Source: Paragonimus westermani
Taxonomy: Eukaryota; Platyhelminthes; Trematoda; Plagiorchiida; Troglotrematidae
DNA length: 64,000 nucleotides
Direction: 5' to 3'
NCBI GenBank assembly: GCA_008508345.1
Contig: QNGE01000103.1
Span: forward strand, 198,297 to 262,296
Made by a program: the position numbers and the translations under genes
Part shown: in pieces, positions 28,780 through 40,866 of the stretch
How the letters are laid out: every line of letters begins with the position of its first letter
Position numbering within the stretch: the first letter of the stretch is position 1
The notes under the pieces: model-generated
What the model was told of the DNA's origin: nothing
Seen by the model: the letters and a program-made list of their open reading frames with translations, nothing else
Database searches by the model: none

Positions 28780-29105
28780 ACGCGCGGGTGAATGCTTTTG
28801 TGCGAGTGCGATTGCGTCCTCGGTGCTCCCTCTGTCACTCTGGGCAACACAACAGCTGCATCCAACTGCTGCCTCCTAAAGTGACCCCGTTAAAGGTCTG
28901 GCGCGATTTACCGCCGTCCCATCCGTCCATCTTTCGTCTGTCAACTGACACACCCACAAGCCAGTAGGCACTTGGGGTCGAGAGGCGATCTCTACAACAG
29001 CGTTGGGCATCCAGCTCCCAACCATCCTGTGGAGACCCCCACTCCTTTCTCGGATCGGAAACGTTACATGAGGGTAGATCACCAAATGGTAACGATTGCG
29101 ATTCC
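28780..29105. repeat. GC-rich patch, possible dispersed repeat
   Basis: About 320 bp richer in GC than the surroundings, open in two minus-strand frames. It has no recognisable domain, and the overlapping open frames suggest repeat sequence. Confidence 0.3.
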
Positions 29106-32100
29106 ATTTGTGTACGTATACATATACTACATAAGTACGTTAGTGTGTTAGTGAATCACACTGTGCGGTCGCTCTCTCTTCCCTCAAACTCCTGCGTTCC
29201 TACAAACGCGCGTGTGCATGTGTATGTACGCATACACATGTGATTGGGTGCACTAAGAACGTAGGTAAGTTTTTATGCTAGAATAATAAAACATTCGGCG
29301 CATTTATTTAATTTTTTTAATTTCAAAACTAATGTTATTCCGGCTGAACAGTCTTGTTTAAAGATTTTCGACTCAGCAAACGCAATCAGAATATGGCAGC
29401 GTATGGCAGCGTTTTGGAGCTCCCTTTCAAAGACAGTCGTCTGAACCGAAAATAGTTATTTTTGGCATAAGATCCGCAACCAAATGTAACCTTCATAATT
29501 CCCGATTATCGACTAGTACTGAAGCTGATTATCTCAAGTTCGATCAAGTGGTCATCGATTGAATCCCCTCAAGATTGCTAGTCATCCTAAACACTATTGA
29601 GAAGCGTTTGCAGCGCAGTGCTCATGCATACATTTCCCGAGAAATCCTTTATAAAATGTGAAGAGTTGAACGATACATGCTTTGTGAGCATCAGTGACTA
29701 AGGGCATTTCAAGTATTCATAGCTCTTTTGATGGTTTGTTGATTTACCATCTGAATGCCGTAACAGTGAAAATGCATTGGAAAATTTCACGGTCTTCGAT
29801 TGTACAGCAGACGGCAGTGTAATTAAGTCGCCCTGCTGAGCAAGCGGTGAGTCTCATCTTGGGATAGACAAAGGAGACGGCCGTAAACGCACCCTTAGGT
29901 TTTCATGTGAGTGCGATTTAAGTGTGAAAAAAGCAAACCGCTCAATGTGAGATGCTCTGACTTTTTCTTCCAGGCTCTGCAGTTGTATGAAGTTATGACA
30001 GGCTTGAAGACCTCGTTCAAGTCACCTAAAGCTTATTCAGTGCTGGATGGGGAGATGACGGCCTAAAATGTATAACTGATAGGAGCAGAAGGCCACCCAT
30101 ACAGGTTGACTAGAGTGTTTAACACAAGGGTGAGTGAGCAGTTTTCCGAGCTTAATGAAAATAGGAGGAGATGGAAGACAGAGAACTGGTCACATGACTT
30201 TTTTGGTCTGCAACGATTTCACAACACGGGTGCCGTTGGCCGTGGGAACAAATTTTTTCACGTTTCCTCGCGAGTGCCTCCCAGAAGACAGTTGTCACTT
30301 GGCAATTCTGTAGCCAGTGCCCCCTAAAGATGTTGGTAATATGTGCGGTGTGATCGGTCGATTAAAACCGCCACATTAGCTAAGTCGGATCGGGTTTTCG
30401 TCAGCCAACTTGGTATATGTTCGCTGATGCCTTTCTGTTCTGACGAAGTATGTGTATTCGTACGCAGAAGTTTTTGCAGATAACGTTGAATTTAATTAGC
30501 ACAGTCATTGGGTTCGCCTCGGAGTTTTGGTGGCCCCTTCAACGTATACCAACTTGGCAACATCGTAGGTTCGGCTTAGTACTGCAGTCAGGCGCCTTTT
30601 CAATCACTTTGCCCAGGTCAGTACCCCTTATAGACAAACATGAGAGCGTGTTTACACAGTACATTTTAAACAGTGGCTAGCTTGGGTTGCACATGGTTAT
30701 CGATAGATCGAATGGAGCACCATTTGTCTACAAATGGAACTGCTCATCAGCTTGTTCGTTAGGTCACTCATCAGAGCATGTTCGTTACAATCTGACGGAC
30801 AAAGATTTGATAAGGCCATGTTTACGTGTAGTTGCTGTGAGACATTTGTGGGTAGACACTAGATGGTTCATTCACATTTGTGGTGAGCGCAAATCTCCTG
30901 TAACCCTTCGCCTTCTCATGTGAATCACACATCGAGGAATTGCCTGAACTTTTCTGTTAGTAATTGACCAGTTAGTTTGATGTCAAGCGGTAAATCGTTC
31001 AACCGTGCTTGATGTCAAAATAGGTGACTTACTGAACGTCCCACCATGAAAATATAATCAGCATATGGTTTGGAAATGAGCGTATTATGAATCAGCCCTA
31101 TGATTATCGTTCCAAGTGATTTCTGTAGAGATCGGCCGGCATAACAGACAAGGGACTCACCATTGTGACTACCGATCTGCCAAGAAAGTGGGAAAATTGA
31201 GGTTCATCTAGACAACATGTTTCAAAAGAAATTTAGATGAAACGGTAGTTGTACACGATGTTCCACTGCAAAATCCTGACGAGTGGAAAGTGTGTCGTTT
31301 ACTTAAAGGTTTTTGAATGAGTGTAAGTCCCAGGTTACCAGTATTTGTTTGGTAATTTCCTTTCGTGGATGACATGGGTAAATTCAAACTTGTCTTGCAG
31401 ACGGCTTCGCCAATCTTGTCTGTCTCCACAAATGCTACTCAGAAGTCAATAAGCAAAAACGTGGGTATGACGAGTTCATCAATGATGAAACCAGTTTCAG
31501 AGGTGAACCACACTTGTGCAGCTCGGATAAGTCAAAGTCTAGGTGTTTTCCATTCCTCTGGGGGAAAAGAATTAATCGTGGTCTTGCTATTCGGGTTACA
31601 GTCTGTGATTTTTAGGGTGGTTAAGGACAGTATTGGATTCTCTATTGAGGACAGTATTTCTGAATTTCTCCATATCTGGGAAAATTCAGACAATCCTCGA
31701 GAATGAATTCGTATAGTTGGGTAGGACCACCCCAGATGGTTTATCAGGTAGCCAAATCAGCACATAGTTGTTTGTTTCGGTTGTGGTAAGGAAGCAAATG
31801 AGTCCCTTAGACAGCGGACAGGACTGGCTGACCCAAGATATAAATCATGCGAGACAGACGGCATATTTGCATATTACAGATTTTACCACATATACACATA
31901 TTATATACACATGTACACGTATATATTAATGAAATTTTTGTTAGTATATGCTTGTGGCTTCTCAGCTAGTGTACTTCGGTGGGCCAGAATAGTCACCCTG
32001 AAAGCTGTTGACATTTTTGTTGAACAGTACATCTTATTCTGTCGTAATCTGTTAACATCTGTCAACGAGTCTCATGTTATAAAATCATTTCAGACCGTTC

Positions 32101-32573
32101 AAGTTAATGGAATTGTTTTTCTAGGTGAAAACTTATTAACACAATAATCAACTGGGAGTACACGGGTATTGACCATTACTGCTCTGTTGATGACCTATGT
32201 CTCAAGTTCACCATTGGCGTTCAAGTTAGCATACTTCTGTCTACGGCCACATCCAGAGAAGCTCCGTGTCGGTTTCGCTGCTACATAATCGGTCTGGTTC
32301 ATAGTCAGCAGTAAACTTGGTTGGTTTTTGAACTATATTGATCCAAATCCGATCGTGAATGCCACGTCCGCGTTATAAACCGATGCACGAGTCTCATTTA
32401 AGAAGGTCGCTTATGTCATCAACAACAGCTTTCAAGTCAGTTTGTTTCCTATCCTCAAAGTCCGCTCTGCTTCATGATTTTTACTCGCAAAACAAAAGCA
32501 GATGTCCCCACTTTCTGGGTCCTCCAGAATTTATCCGTGCCTCATGTTGATAGAATCTTCCCGTCCTCTATTT
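29106..32573. other. No recognisable gene
   Basis: AT-rich, with TA/CA-rich simple sequence near 31.88-31.93 kb. Nothing else supported. Confidence 0.5.
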
Positions 32574-33600
32574 TTAGCGTCTAGTACTGTCTAAACCGTT
32601 TTTCATCCGCATGGCATAGTCACAGTTGATGCGCACCCTCCCACGCCATTTGCGTGTGTCAAGTTGTATAATCTCAGGGATAGCTTCCCTGAACAGGGCG
32701 GGACCTCTCTTCTTACTTTTTCTCCGAGGTGCCGACTTGTTTGTCAGTTCACAAAACAGGCTGCTTACGAAGTCAACTGAACAAGTTACCATTCCTTCCC
32801 ATATACGTTAATGGTCGCTGTAGTCATTCTAATTGCTATGGGCCAGCTACTCTTCGCCATAGAGCACCCACGGTGCTGGAAGCGCTTGCAGTAAATGCTC
32901 ATTCATCTGCTTAGTTGCCGAAACTTCATCTCTCTTACCCAGCACCAGTTCCGTAGAGAAAATTCATAAGCAACTGACCTCTAATTGGCTACTGGTCAAC
33001 GAAGATAAGCAGCTGGTCAGAGCACTGAGACGGCTGATCAAATAAAACACACAGTTTTGCCTGATGGACTCCACCAATTTGGCGTGCATGTTAGTCGGCT
33101 CACTTCAACAATCGCCACTGCCGTGCCCGAGTTAATTCTTGCTTCTTGAGCTCCCATTGGCAGAAGTGAGTGGAGATTCCCAGCATTCGATTCTTGGACC
33201 CCTTCTTTGAGATGACGTCTAGCTCTAGCGTATTGTTACCTTTACCCTTACTATGCCCTCTCATGATTGGACTAAAACACCGTTTGCTTGGCTTCGATGC
33301 AACCTTCTTAGATGATAAACACTTGCCATGCTTCTGATAAAGCCTCCCATCTTAACGATACTATTCTTCAGACTGGGTCTATAGTGTGAGATTTGGGAGC
33401 AATCGTTTGTAATACTCTGTAGCTCACGAGACACTGCCAAGGAAGCCAACGAGATCTTGGCATCCTTCAAGCCTCTTCGTGCTTTAAGCTCCTCTGTAAC
33501 AGGTTTGTGTGATTTCGTCATGAGAACGACAATGTGATCTGACTTGCCCTGCCCAGACTAACAAGACCACACTTGAGGTCGGACGTGATCGCCCTGTAGA
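32574..33600 (-). pseudogene. Possible decayed coding sequence
   Basis: Two protein-like minus-strand frames (33261-33521 and 32574-32792) are separated by stops. The first contains KARRGLKDAKISLASLAVSR; the second contains basic APRRKSKKRGP and then IPEIIQLDTRKWRGR. No family is recognised. The pattern would fit an old retro-pseudogene or retroelement remnant. Confidence 0.2.
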
Positions 33601-33744
33601 AAATGGTAAGGATATACACTACCCATGAGCTATAACAAAAGCGACTGTGAGTGCGTTTGTTACTACCCTTACTGCTCACTAGTTATTAAAGTACCGTTCA
33701 ACGCGTTATTGATTTTTGTGGTCTCAAATTGGAGAGAGGTCCTA

Positions 33745-34085
33745 TTCGTGGGGCCATGGACTGGAGTTAATTGGACAGTTACTGTGTCTCCTCTCGAGAC
33801 CATCAGGCAGTCTGGGCATTATTTGCAAGCGAATGTGGCCGGGCATTTGTACATGATAATCCAGTCGTACCTACTGTGAGGTCAATGGCTCAGTGGTCAA
33901 CACGATTGTCTGGTGGGAGCGTGGCGGGATTTCCATTTCAATTCGTGGCAAAGATATGCACCACTGACGAGTTCTAAAAGAATCGAAACTCGTATGTAAT
34001 GCTTCTTTCCGAAATAGACTGACTGCACATTCTAGTTGAATGGGAGGACTGCAGTCGAATATGATTGACGTCCAACTTTAAGTTA
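33745..34085 (+). mobile_element. tRNA-derived SINE copy, degenerate
   Basis: Leader with TTACTGTGTCTCCTCTCGAG, then A box TGGCTCAGTGG at 33886-33896, a decayed B box, the CACTGACGAG segment and a diverged tail. It aligns with the plus-oriented half of the 34.9-35.3 kb element. Confidence 0.65.
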
Positions 34086-34756
34086 AGAAACCTAGTTTCA
34101 CTCAATAGAGTTTGAAGACTGCAGGGCGATTGACTGCTTACTTTCCTAATCCTTGAATCTCTCAGCCACCTTTAATGGTTCATGACCTCAAATTAGAATA
34201 CTCAGCTTGAATGCTGATATAGCACCTTCCATTGCAAGTTTGAAAAAAGCCTTGAACCCTAACTGATGTAATTACTTCTGAAGGTTCTGTGCCTACTGTC
34301 AAAGTTGTGTGAACCATTTTATCCTTCCCTATTTCAAAGGTTGCATCTGTAGAATGTTCCTTTGGTTTCTAACCGCCTATAATATGTCACAGTTATACAA
34401 GGTAATTTGTATCACTTTTATTGTGCTGTTCAAACTAAGGCAAGTGACCTTGTAACACAAAACAAGATTTGTGCACACCGGTCTGCTCTCCTCTTTGTCT
34501 GCTCAGTCGTTTGACGATACCACAAGGATCGGTCACCGATTCACTTAGTTTTTTCATACTACGAATATCATCACAGCTTTGATCTAGTTTCGGTAACGTG
34601 AGCGTAGCTGCACATCATTCATGGTTCACGGAAGTTGGCAATATGGAATGTTGTGTTGATCGTCCTGAACATCCAAGGACACTTTCCGTGAGTCCAATCT
34701 TTTGATTATCCTAACTTATCCGAGATCTTTAACTCTGTGTTGCATTCTTTCGTTTT

Positions 34757-35291
34757 TTTCAAGTTGACCATCACTCACATTTGGTCGTAGCGGTCGCATT
34801 CAGATAGACTTTCCAGCAAGCCTCTTTCGAAAAGAAGCACTAGAGTCGAGTTTCGCTCTGATTAGAGCTCGTCGGTAGTGCATATCCTTGCCAGGGCCGG
34901 GACTTGAACTCCGGCCACGCCATTGGCGGGGTTATCGATTGGAGTTAACAGGGCAGTTACTGTCTCCTCTCGAGACGATCAGGCAACCTGATCATTGTTC
35001 ACTGATGAGAGTGGTTGAGCGTTCAGATTTGATAATTCGATAGTGCCTATTGTGAGGTCAATGGCGCAGTGAATAACACGGTTGCCTCATGATTGGAATG
35101 GCCGGAGTTCAAATCCCGGCCGTGGGAAGGATATGCACTACTGACGAGCTCTAATGACAGCGAAACTCGAGTCTCGTGCTTCCTTTCGAAAGAGGCTGGC
35201 TGGAAAGTCCATCTGAATGCGAACGCTGCGACCAAATGTGAGTGACGGTCAAATTGAAAATAAACCAAATCCCCGACTACTCATCAGTAAT
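34757..35291. mobile_element. Large foldback SINE: full unit joined to an inverted partial unit
   Basis: The plus-oriented unit runs from about 34926 to 35291: a leader, a tRNA-like head with A box at 35062-35072 and B box GAGTTCAAATCCC at 35105-35117, then a tail ending CTACTCATCAG. The left arm 34757-34925 is the inverted complement of 35096-35260 and includes the inverted B box. The transcript could fold into a hairpin with a stem of about 165 bp. The left arm lacks the outermost tail, so that part is truncated. I did not find a clear target duplication. Confidence 0.8.
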
Positions 35292-35395
35292 CTTTCATTT
35301 TTGTAGTAACTGATAACTTAGTGTGGTACACCTACATTTACATAGACTATTCACTAACTCATATTTGACCACCACACTCTTCCATTCTATTTCAG

Positions 35396-35884
35396 GTTGA
35401 TTATTATCACTGGTATTATTCACAGTCCACAGTTGTGATTCCCATTGCCATCATCAACCAATTAGGCAAACGACGTCAGATGCATCAGATGAAACGTGAT
35501 ATGGCTGACGGCCAAAAGAGTAGAGTCAATTACTCCAGAAGAGGTCATCTACCGAGAGTTGAAAACGAGCAGAAGCGCTGCCCAATGTTTACCTTATACA
35601 GAACATGCAGCTTACTAGGTGGATCAATTCATCACACCGTTGCCAGTGACGCAGTGCTTGATATTAATGTTACAAGACGTTCATGTAAGAATGTAAACAT
35701 TTGCGAACCAAAGATTAGACGCATAGTCTCTACGTGTGTGTTAAAACCACTAAAGTTTCGATGTCATAGTCAGTTGCTTTTACGTACACAAATTTGTCTT
35801 AGAAGTTTGTTGCATTCAGCCACACAATGTCTCAAACCGTCAGTTAACAGGAATTACTGCGCTATGGAAGTAAATAGTAATTGA
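35396..35884 (+). CDS. Possible exon of an unrecognised gene
   Basis: Follows a good acceptor (pyrimidine-rich, ending CTATTTCAG at 35395) with a CTAAC branch-point-like sequence about 40 bases upstream, and stays open in phase 0 for 162 codons to a TGA-less end at TGA/TAA-type stop around 35884. The first 50 residues look protein-like: an aromatic YYHWYY start, a hydrophobic STVVIPIAII stretch, then the basic GKRRQMHQMKRD. The later half looks less coding, so the exon may end earlier at an unassigned donor. It lies just after a SINE. The family is not recognised, and a chance open frame remains possible. Confidence 0.3.
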   Translation, partial: VDYYHWYYSQSTVVIPIAIINQLGKRRQMHQMKRDMADGQKSRVNYSRRGHLPRVENEQKRCPMFTLYRTCSLLGGSIHHTVASDAVLDINVTRRSCKNVNICEPKIRRIVSTCVLKPLKFRCHSQLLLRTQICLRSLLHSATQCLKPSVNRNYCAMEVNSN

Positions 35885-38800
35885 GATCAGAAAATTAATG
35901 TCACTGCAGTGATCTTGAGATAACCCCGATTTGCCTGCCGTACAATATGTAAACTTCTTCCCAAATTCCTAGTTCATATTATATGTAGGACAGTGACAAT
36001 TTCTGCCTGTCATCCGCTTGCTACATGTGATCACATTTGTTTGTTTATATGGTTGTTGGCCTAGTGGCGCCATACACACTACTGGCCTGTTTACAAGCTC
36101 GACGACTGGATCATGAACTTTCCTGGCTACTTCAACTTACTGGTGTCACTTAACGCTGATCGAGACCCATTGTTGGGTCTCTCTTAGTTATTCGTATTTT
36201 CAATTCGTATCTGGTATTTGTTGCATATACTCGGGAACTGTTAATTTAGTGCACATACGCACTAAAATGGAGTGCTTTCAACAAAAATAAATGAGCACAT
36301 TCCGAAATGGTTGGCGACTAATATGCCTCGATCTATCAGGCAAATCCATGTACATCCTTAGAGACTCATTTCACTGATTACTAGACATCTGTTAAGGACC
36401 GGCAACCTCTTGGATTCGACTTCAGTGTTCAAAGTGAGTGGACAAAGCGGAACCTAACGACTGCAACAATACGTGACGGCTTGCTAATTGCCAAGCGTCA
36501 GTCAGAATGGTGTGCTTAAAAGCGACTGACGGTAACAGTGAGACCACAGTGGTCTCGATATTCACATGGGCATGTGCGTTCATTGATTCGCGTTTTTGCA
36601 TGAAATATTCTATACTGTCACGAAGTAGGCGACTGATGTGAGTATCGAAAAAGAACCTATTTAGCAAAATGCTTACTACATAGACAAATGAGCGTTACGA
36701 AGCAAGTTATGTTAAAGGAAACACATATCGAGGTGGATGGCCTACAGAGGAAGTTTGGGTGGACAGTCCAGTGAATTCGAGCTCTTCGATTCAGGACTAA
36801 ACCGGCGACGTCCAGATTTACAGTCTAACGCTTTCTCCCCCGAACTACCAGGTCAAATTTTGTGCGCTCACCCAACCGTCTATTAGTAAGCTAACCGTGT
36901 TTCTACGCATTCTCGTAGACTTAACTGTCACCTCTTTCAGTGTGAGCTCTTCAAGACACCGGCCACACTAGAAAGGTAACTCACCAAATGCATTTCATTG
37001 CTAAAAGGAAAGACATCACTTACCAGTTAGTTTTGTCGTGTTTCTCAGAACTGAGTAGTGAGTAGTGGTAATCGCAAAACTGGTTGTCCTCGCGAATGTT
37101 GACCAATAAACACATGCTAGTTGTATCAACAGATTTTAGCCATTCAAATCAGTTAAGGGCACTAAAATGAAGTTGTCGGTTCCAACAACCAACACACTCT
37201 ATATACACAATAACAGCTCTGATATTCTAACATTAGTAAACTTTTCAACTGACTTACCCTTACTGTTCGACAACCTGAACAACTAACATGTATGCGGGTA
37301 TGCTTTCGAGAATTCACCACCGCGACGGTACAATTACATTAGGTTGCTATAGGATTAGATGGATACATATATCGGACTTAGTATAGAGATACTAGGTTAT
37401 CAGCCAATCATTTGTTAAATTAGAATATTGAGTCCAGTTTATCCAAATCCTCGTGATAGAATGGGCACATGTTTCCAGATATTGACATTTCGTTTAATCT
37501 CATTAGCTGCTCATTTAAAATCATATGATGTGAATGGCATACAACTGAAGAGTTCATCTATTTTTGGGGTCGGGAGTTCAATACCAAACAATACATATAT
37601 TGTGAGTCATTAATTTTTGTGCGCACAAAGTTGGTCCTGAATGTTTAACTAAAAAGACCCTACTGGTAATTAAACGTCTCAAGTTTGAGTTACACAATGA
37701 CACAGTGAATCGATCGGATTCATTGTATGTTAACTGGTTGACAACCTGTATCGCAGAAATAAGTGTTGTCAGCCAGGAACGGTGTTGGCACAAAGGCAAG
37801 TATTCGGAAAACGGACACAGAAGCAACCAACGTTGCAAATAATGATAGTTCCCAGATTCCACCGCTGCCAGTGGTAGGTTTAAGTACGAAAGCACAATTT
37901 TTACCGGATTCCATTCTGGTGATTTCCCCTGTAGTTTTCCCGGTTACTTCAGTACGTCAACAGTGTGTCTGTTTAACCATTCACAAGCAGTTTAGTGTGA
38001 TCACTTATCCTCATCACAAACTGATAAACTCTGGTTTTGTAATGAAACCGAAGAGTTGTGGATTTAATGAATTAGATACAGCTACGTATGTCAATGGAAG
38101 CTGTGATGGGATGATTGGTTTTCAACTTTTATCAACTAACGCTCAGTCTTCTTAGTTTTTATTTGATACGAGAAATTTCGGAGCTTTCCTCTAATGCGGA
38201 TGCAGAACAGTTCTCACAAGTCCGTGCCAAAGGGAACGGTTACTTTAATTCCGCCATCACATCTTTTCTGTTTATAGTAAAGCTTAATCTTCTGAAAAGA
38301 ACTCGTCCAACATAAAATACTGTTTGGAGAAAACGAATCCTGGCACGTGGCATGCACTATCCATTGACCGCAGTAGAGGTAACGCAAACTGTCCGCTCTG
38401 TGCCCATGTGTCGATGACACTTCAGACAGGTAACACCTGATGCAATCTAACAATCCTATTCCCAACCCCCCTAACAAGGTCAGCGCTTCTTCAGGTCCAC
38501 ATTGCGACCCCGCTGGATGTGTGTGTGTGTGTGTGGCACTGGGGTTTCTTGGGGGTAAAAGCAAATGTCTTGTTGATGCCACTATTTGTAGAGGGGGGTG
38601 GACAACAAGTGTGTGGTGTGAGCCGTTGACCAATTAGCTGGGAAACGTGCACAAAGTCAGCTGGATTTCTTTTTGGGATTTAACTGAATGTGGATGTAAA
38701 TACTGTCATAGAGATCTGGCACACACACACAGGGCCTGTTTAGATCCTCTGTTAACACATAAATCATTGTCACCTGCTGAAACAGTGTTTGCTGGGATGT

Positions 38801-39309
38801 AATCGAAGAAGGTTGTCTGTATGAAAAGTCAGTTTCTGGATTGGCTGCTGAAAACAGACCTACACAGACTGACCGAACATTTACTCTTTTTCCATGCGGA
38901 GGTCATTCAGAGCGTTTTTATGATGTTCCTCTGACAGTTGAAATTTAACGATGACTATAACCGTTGTGCTGAAATATTCGTTGATCTCGCTCTATTCAGT
39001 CACTTTCAGCCAACTCTTGTTCATGCAAATTTCCATTGAACAACTCGTTACCCATCAAATGTTGAAGGAGATGCCAACTTGAGTTCAATGCACTGAGATC
39101 GGTTCAAAACCTACTGAGGGAAAACAGTTTTCCGGAGCAGTTCATCACTTCAAATATGAAGACCCAAATCCTGTATGTGGTGATGCTCACGGTTGAAAAG
39201 AATGTAATGTTTACAAAACTCCTGTTTAAAGGGGATATTGTGGTAGGTCAGTTCAACCAGTGCATGTACCAGTCACTTAGATATACCTTTCCAGCGGTAT
39301 TCTTAAGAA
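35885..39309. other. Mostly featureless; decayed Penelope sequence at the right end
   Basis: The two microsatellites near 38.5-38.7 kb are the only clear elements. From about 38.87 kb there are degraded stretches that may be upstream parts of the Penelope endonuclease fragment. Confidence 0.4.
38518..38535 (+). repeat. (GT)n microsatellite
   Basis: Eight to nine GT units in a C-rich patch. A shorter (CA) run lies at about 38718-38732. Confidence 0.9.
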
Positions 39310-39671
39310 TTTGGTTCACAACAGTGCTGATGTTAAGACTGAGCCTGAAAGACAAACTACTAGTCCACGATCAATCAATGCTTATGTATTCATTTTCATG
39401 TTCCCGTTGTACTGCAAAATATGTTGATCGTATGACTAGGGGCTTGTCACAAAGGATCAGAGAACATCACCCATCTTGGATCAGGACTGGTTGTCACAAA
39501 GCACATCTGGCCGACACCAATCATTGCGTAAAAATTACCAAAGCATTCTGGGTTGTCTACAGAGTTGCCAACATTAAACCAAAACAGTCCGTCAGAGCTT
39601 TCCGGCGATCGCTGAATCGATTGCCGTCAGATTACGTAACCCAATGTTCTAAAGAGAAATTTGTTCAATGA
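39310..39671 (+). mobile_element. Penelope-like element fragment: linker and GIY-YIG endonuclease
   Basis: Open frame on the plus strand. It starts with a connector resembling the Penelope LRLSLKDKL segment, then YSFSCSRC-x2-KYVDRMTRGLSQRIREHHP, which corresponds to the GIY-YIG endonuclease of Penelope-like retroelements (usual form: YSF-C-CG-x-YIGRT-x-R-L-x-RI-x-EH-P). A conserved HLADTNH segment follows, and the frame ends with KEKFVQ and a stop, as many Penelope ORFs do. In this copy the second GIY-YIG motif reads YVD instead of YIG, so activity is doubtful. DNA from about 38870 to 39310 has short Penelope-like stretches broken by stops, probably decayed upstream sequence. No reverse transcriptase lies upstream in the expected order; the nearest RT is downstream past a tRNA. 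Confidence 0.8.
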
Positions 39672-40039
39672 TTGCAACTTCCGTGGCCACAGATCAGTCA
39701 TATCCAGTGTAACCACACAAAAACATTTGATCCTGACCATGTGACGTAACATCCAGCCAAAGTCCGGTCCGGGTCTAAACAAGTACCGGGTGGAGTATAC
39801 AAGTATCTTTTATCGTAATTCGTTAACAGTCACCTCTTATTTTATACCTTTTTTCTTACGACGTCTTAATGAAACTTATGTAGGTGTACTGATGTGGGAA
39901 GGAATAAGCGAAGACAACCGTCGATGGCATAGTTACTTCTGATGTGAGAATTTTCCGATAGCTAATATTTACTTGAATACACACGATCTAGAACATAACT
40001 GATTGATGGAAATGATAAACTCGTAAACCTGAGTGGCGC

Positions 40040-40121
40040 GACGGGGTGGCCGAGTGGTTAAGGCGATGGACTGCTAATCCATTGGGGTTTCCCCGCGTGG
40101 GTTCGAATCCCATCCCCGTCG
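40040..40121 (+). tRNA. tRNA-Ser(GCT)
   Basis: Complete class II cloverleaf of 82 nt. The acceptor stem GACGGGG pairs perfectly with CCCCGTC, followed by discriminator G. There is a D arm containing AGTGGTTAA, an anticodon stem ATGGA/TCCAT with loop CTGCTAA (anticodon GCT, reading AGC/AGT serine codons), a long variable arm with a GGGG/CCCC stem, and a T arm with TTCGAAT. Internal A and B boxes are intact. A run of five T at 40124-40128 would terminate RNA polymerase III. It sits between two Penelope-like fragments. It could be an ordinary gene or the head of a very young tRNA-derived element, but the perfect stems favour a functional tRNA. No intron. Confidence 0.95.
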
Positions 40122-40123
40122 GG

Positions 40124-40128
40124 TTTTT
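40124..40128 (+). terminator. Pol III terminator of tRNA-Ser
   Basis: A run of five T starting three bases after the tRNA 3' end, the usual RNA polymerase III stop signal. Confidence 0.75.
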
Positions 40129-40569
40129 GCAGGCGTGTTCCTGCTGGATCCCGGCGGGGACGCACCGGCCGCCGTGTTAAATCTACGGCACCCTTAAGGT
40201 ATCCCTGTGTTTGGATTTTCATCTCCCTCTAATCAATTCTCTTAAGCTCTGTGTGCTAGTGCCTGTTATTTGGACTGTTACGCCCTTCCGATCAGTATTC
40301 CTAACAATCCGGTGCACGGCGCAGCGGACAAGTGAGTATGCGTTCGACCCTCGTCCACCGACAGTTTAAGACGCTTCTCCCAAATGACACTACGACGGCT
40401 GAGAGAAGAAAATCCCCAACCGAATGAATCATTGAAACCGGAGAGCACACACAATCTCATTGAGCTACGTTTGTCGACGTACTTCAAATTCAATGGCCAA
40501 ATCTGCGAACAACTTAAAGGAACTCCAATGGGTTCGCCCATATCCGGATTTATCGCAGAGACGGTCATG

Positions 40570-40866
40570 TGTTGGAACTGATCCAACAAAATACAACCTT
40601 GTCAGTTAGCACTATCGACAATCGATCGACAGTGAAAAGCCAAGTCTCAGCGCGTTGACTTCGTATATTATTATCGACCCTGAAAAATAGAGAGTACAGA
40701 GAGGCACGTCAAGCTAGCGAGGCACGGAGCGAGTTGTGTGTTAGCCCCGGGACGGATGTTACAAATTGTGTAGCTTGACTAAAACAAAAGTAGGTACAAA
40801 ATCAAAATCATAGAAAATGTACAGATGAATGCGACTATCAAAATATCATTTATTATAGTCGCTACA
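40570..40866 (-). repeat. 3' LTR (minus orientation) of the nested Gypsy element
   Basis: Direct repeat of 43052-43349, with about a dozen differences by eye. Terminal TG and CA dinucleotides. On the minus strand it starts TGTAGCGAC and includes TATAATAAATGA, which could serve as promoter or polyadenylation signal. The purine-rich tract just beyond it (40871-40882) fits a plus-strand primer. Confidence 0.9.

Noticed and set aside
32574..33600. Considered as a functional minus-strand gene
   Set aside because: The stretches are separated by several stops without credible introns, so it is listed only as a low-confidence decayed sequence.
34994..35010. CTGATGAG motifs in the SINE and elsewhere, considered as hammerhead ribozyme cores
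   Set aside because: The required downstream GAAAC box after a short stem II and a matching cleavage triplet were not found at the expected spacing.
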